Assembly: GCA_030744095.1 (NCBI GenBank)
Contig: JASLRF010000349.1
Span: 1 to 6,037, forward strand
Length of the DNA stretch: 6,037 bases
From: Pirellulaceae bacterium
Lineage (GTDB): Bacteria; Planctomycetota; Planctomycetia; Pirellulales; Pirellulaceae
Reading direction: 5' to 3'
Positions 5,661-6,037 of this stretch are shown here, piece by piece. Numbering within the stretch: the first letter of the stretch is position 1; every line of letters starts with the position of its first letter. The notes below the pieces were generated by a model, which saw nothing but the letters and a program-made list of their open reading frames with translations, was not told the DNA's origin and did not search any database. The position numbers were made by a program, and so were the translations under genes.

Positions 5661-6037
5661 GAGCTTCTTCGTTTTCTTCGTCGTTCTGCCGCGCTGCCGG
5701 GACAATTCCAAGCTGTGCCGCGTGCTTTCGAAACAAGTTCAAACCACATTGTTCACGCGGTCCCAAGTAGAAGTGAAGACTATCCCGCAGGTATCGCAAC
5801 GATTGATCATCGCTTAAGCCAACCGAACTCGCTTCTTGTGTGGCAATTTCAGTGAGATGTTTCACACCATTATCTCGCGCCTGCTGAAGCGCGGTGGCGA
5901 GACCGTCAACGTGTACACCCGCACGGGCGGTCCACATGGCAAACACAAAGGGCAATTCGGCCCAGCGACACCATTGGTCCCCCAAGTCCCATTCGGCCAC
6001 GAATCCCGCGGGAGAGTGCATCGCGCGATCCCCAATC
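5641..6037 (-). CDS. mqnA: Chorismate dehydratase, C-terminal part (5' end outside window)
   Basis: The last 131 codons of the gene are visible; it runs off the right edge, and the ATG at 6021 is internal, since I-G-D-R-A precedes it in frame. The IGDRAM motif followed by WDLGDQWCRWAELPFVFAMW is diagnostic of MqnA, which has a periplasmic-binding-protein-like fold and dehydrates chorismate to 3-[(1-carboxyvinyl)oxy]benzoate, the first committed step of the futalosine route. The remaining region (DDQSLRYLRDSLHFYLGPREQCGLNLF) matches the family's C-terminal helices. The protein ends in an acidic tail (QNDEENEEAHGCKTP) that looks poorly conserved and overlaps the start of mqnC. The related MqnD shares the fold, but the motif and the direct mqnC neighbour favour MqnA. 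Confidence 0.93.
   Translation of the reverse strand, partial: IGDRAMHSPAGFVAEWDLGDQWCRWAELPFVFAMWTARAGVHVDGLATALQQARDNGVKHLTEIATQEASSVGLSDDQSLRYLRDSLHFYLGPREQCGLNLFRKHAAQLGIVPAARQNDEENEEAHGCKTP

Noticed and set aside
5661..5711. TTG-initiated extension of mqnC
   Set aside because: It adds a basic segment untypical of MqnC and needs a 71-base overlap with mqnA; the ATG at 5660 gives a normal family length.

Overview
The window fits a planctomycete, probably of the Pirellula/Rhodopirellula type. This is inferred from mixed evidence: an adjacent mqnA-mqnC pair of the futalosine menaquinone pathway, a response regulator fused to an RsbW-type ATPase of a style common in that phylum, moderate GC content, mostly weak Shine-Dalgarno signals, and palindrome-rich spacers. 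No rRNA or other phylogenetic marker is present, so the assignment is tentative.

Layout. Plus strand, left part: a response regulator/HATPase fusion (38-925), then an enolase-superfamily protein of the o-succinylbenzoate synthase / N-succinylamino acid racemase family (1074-2186). Minus strand, right part, in transcription order: the 3' end of mqnA (entering from beyond 6037, ending at 5641), mqnC (5660-4530), a MESH1-like HD hydrolase (4271-3726) and a divergent DegT/DnrJ/EryC1/StrS-type PLP enzyme (3549-2356). The two blocks converge at 2187-2355, a spacer with a nest of overlapping inverted repeats. The 258-base spacer between mqnC and the HD gene holds a long imperfect palindrome, a tandem 12-mer and a small hairpin, and looks like dispersed non-coding repeat DNA. 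The 176-base spacer at 3550-3725 holds one short dyad.

How the genes relate. Only mqnA and mqnC are clearly one functional unit: they overlap by 20 bases and encode the first step and the radical-SAM cyclisation step of futalosine-dependent menaquinone synthesis. The menC-like gene would be metabolically redundant with that route if it were a true OSBS. It keeps the K-P-G-R signature associated with racemase activity, so an N-succinylamino acid racemase role is a reasonable alternative. The HD protein keeps all the metal and catalytic residues of small ppGpp hydrolases. The fusion protein is probably a phosphorylation-controlled anti-sigma-type regulator. The aminotransferase-like protein belongs to a clade whose substrate I cannot name.

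I found no CRISPR array, tRNA, rRNA, transposase, phage gene or defence cassette. The most unusual content is the intergenic palindromic DNA and the menC/mqn coexistence, not a clearly new multi-gene system.
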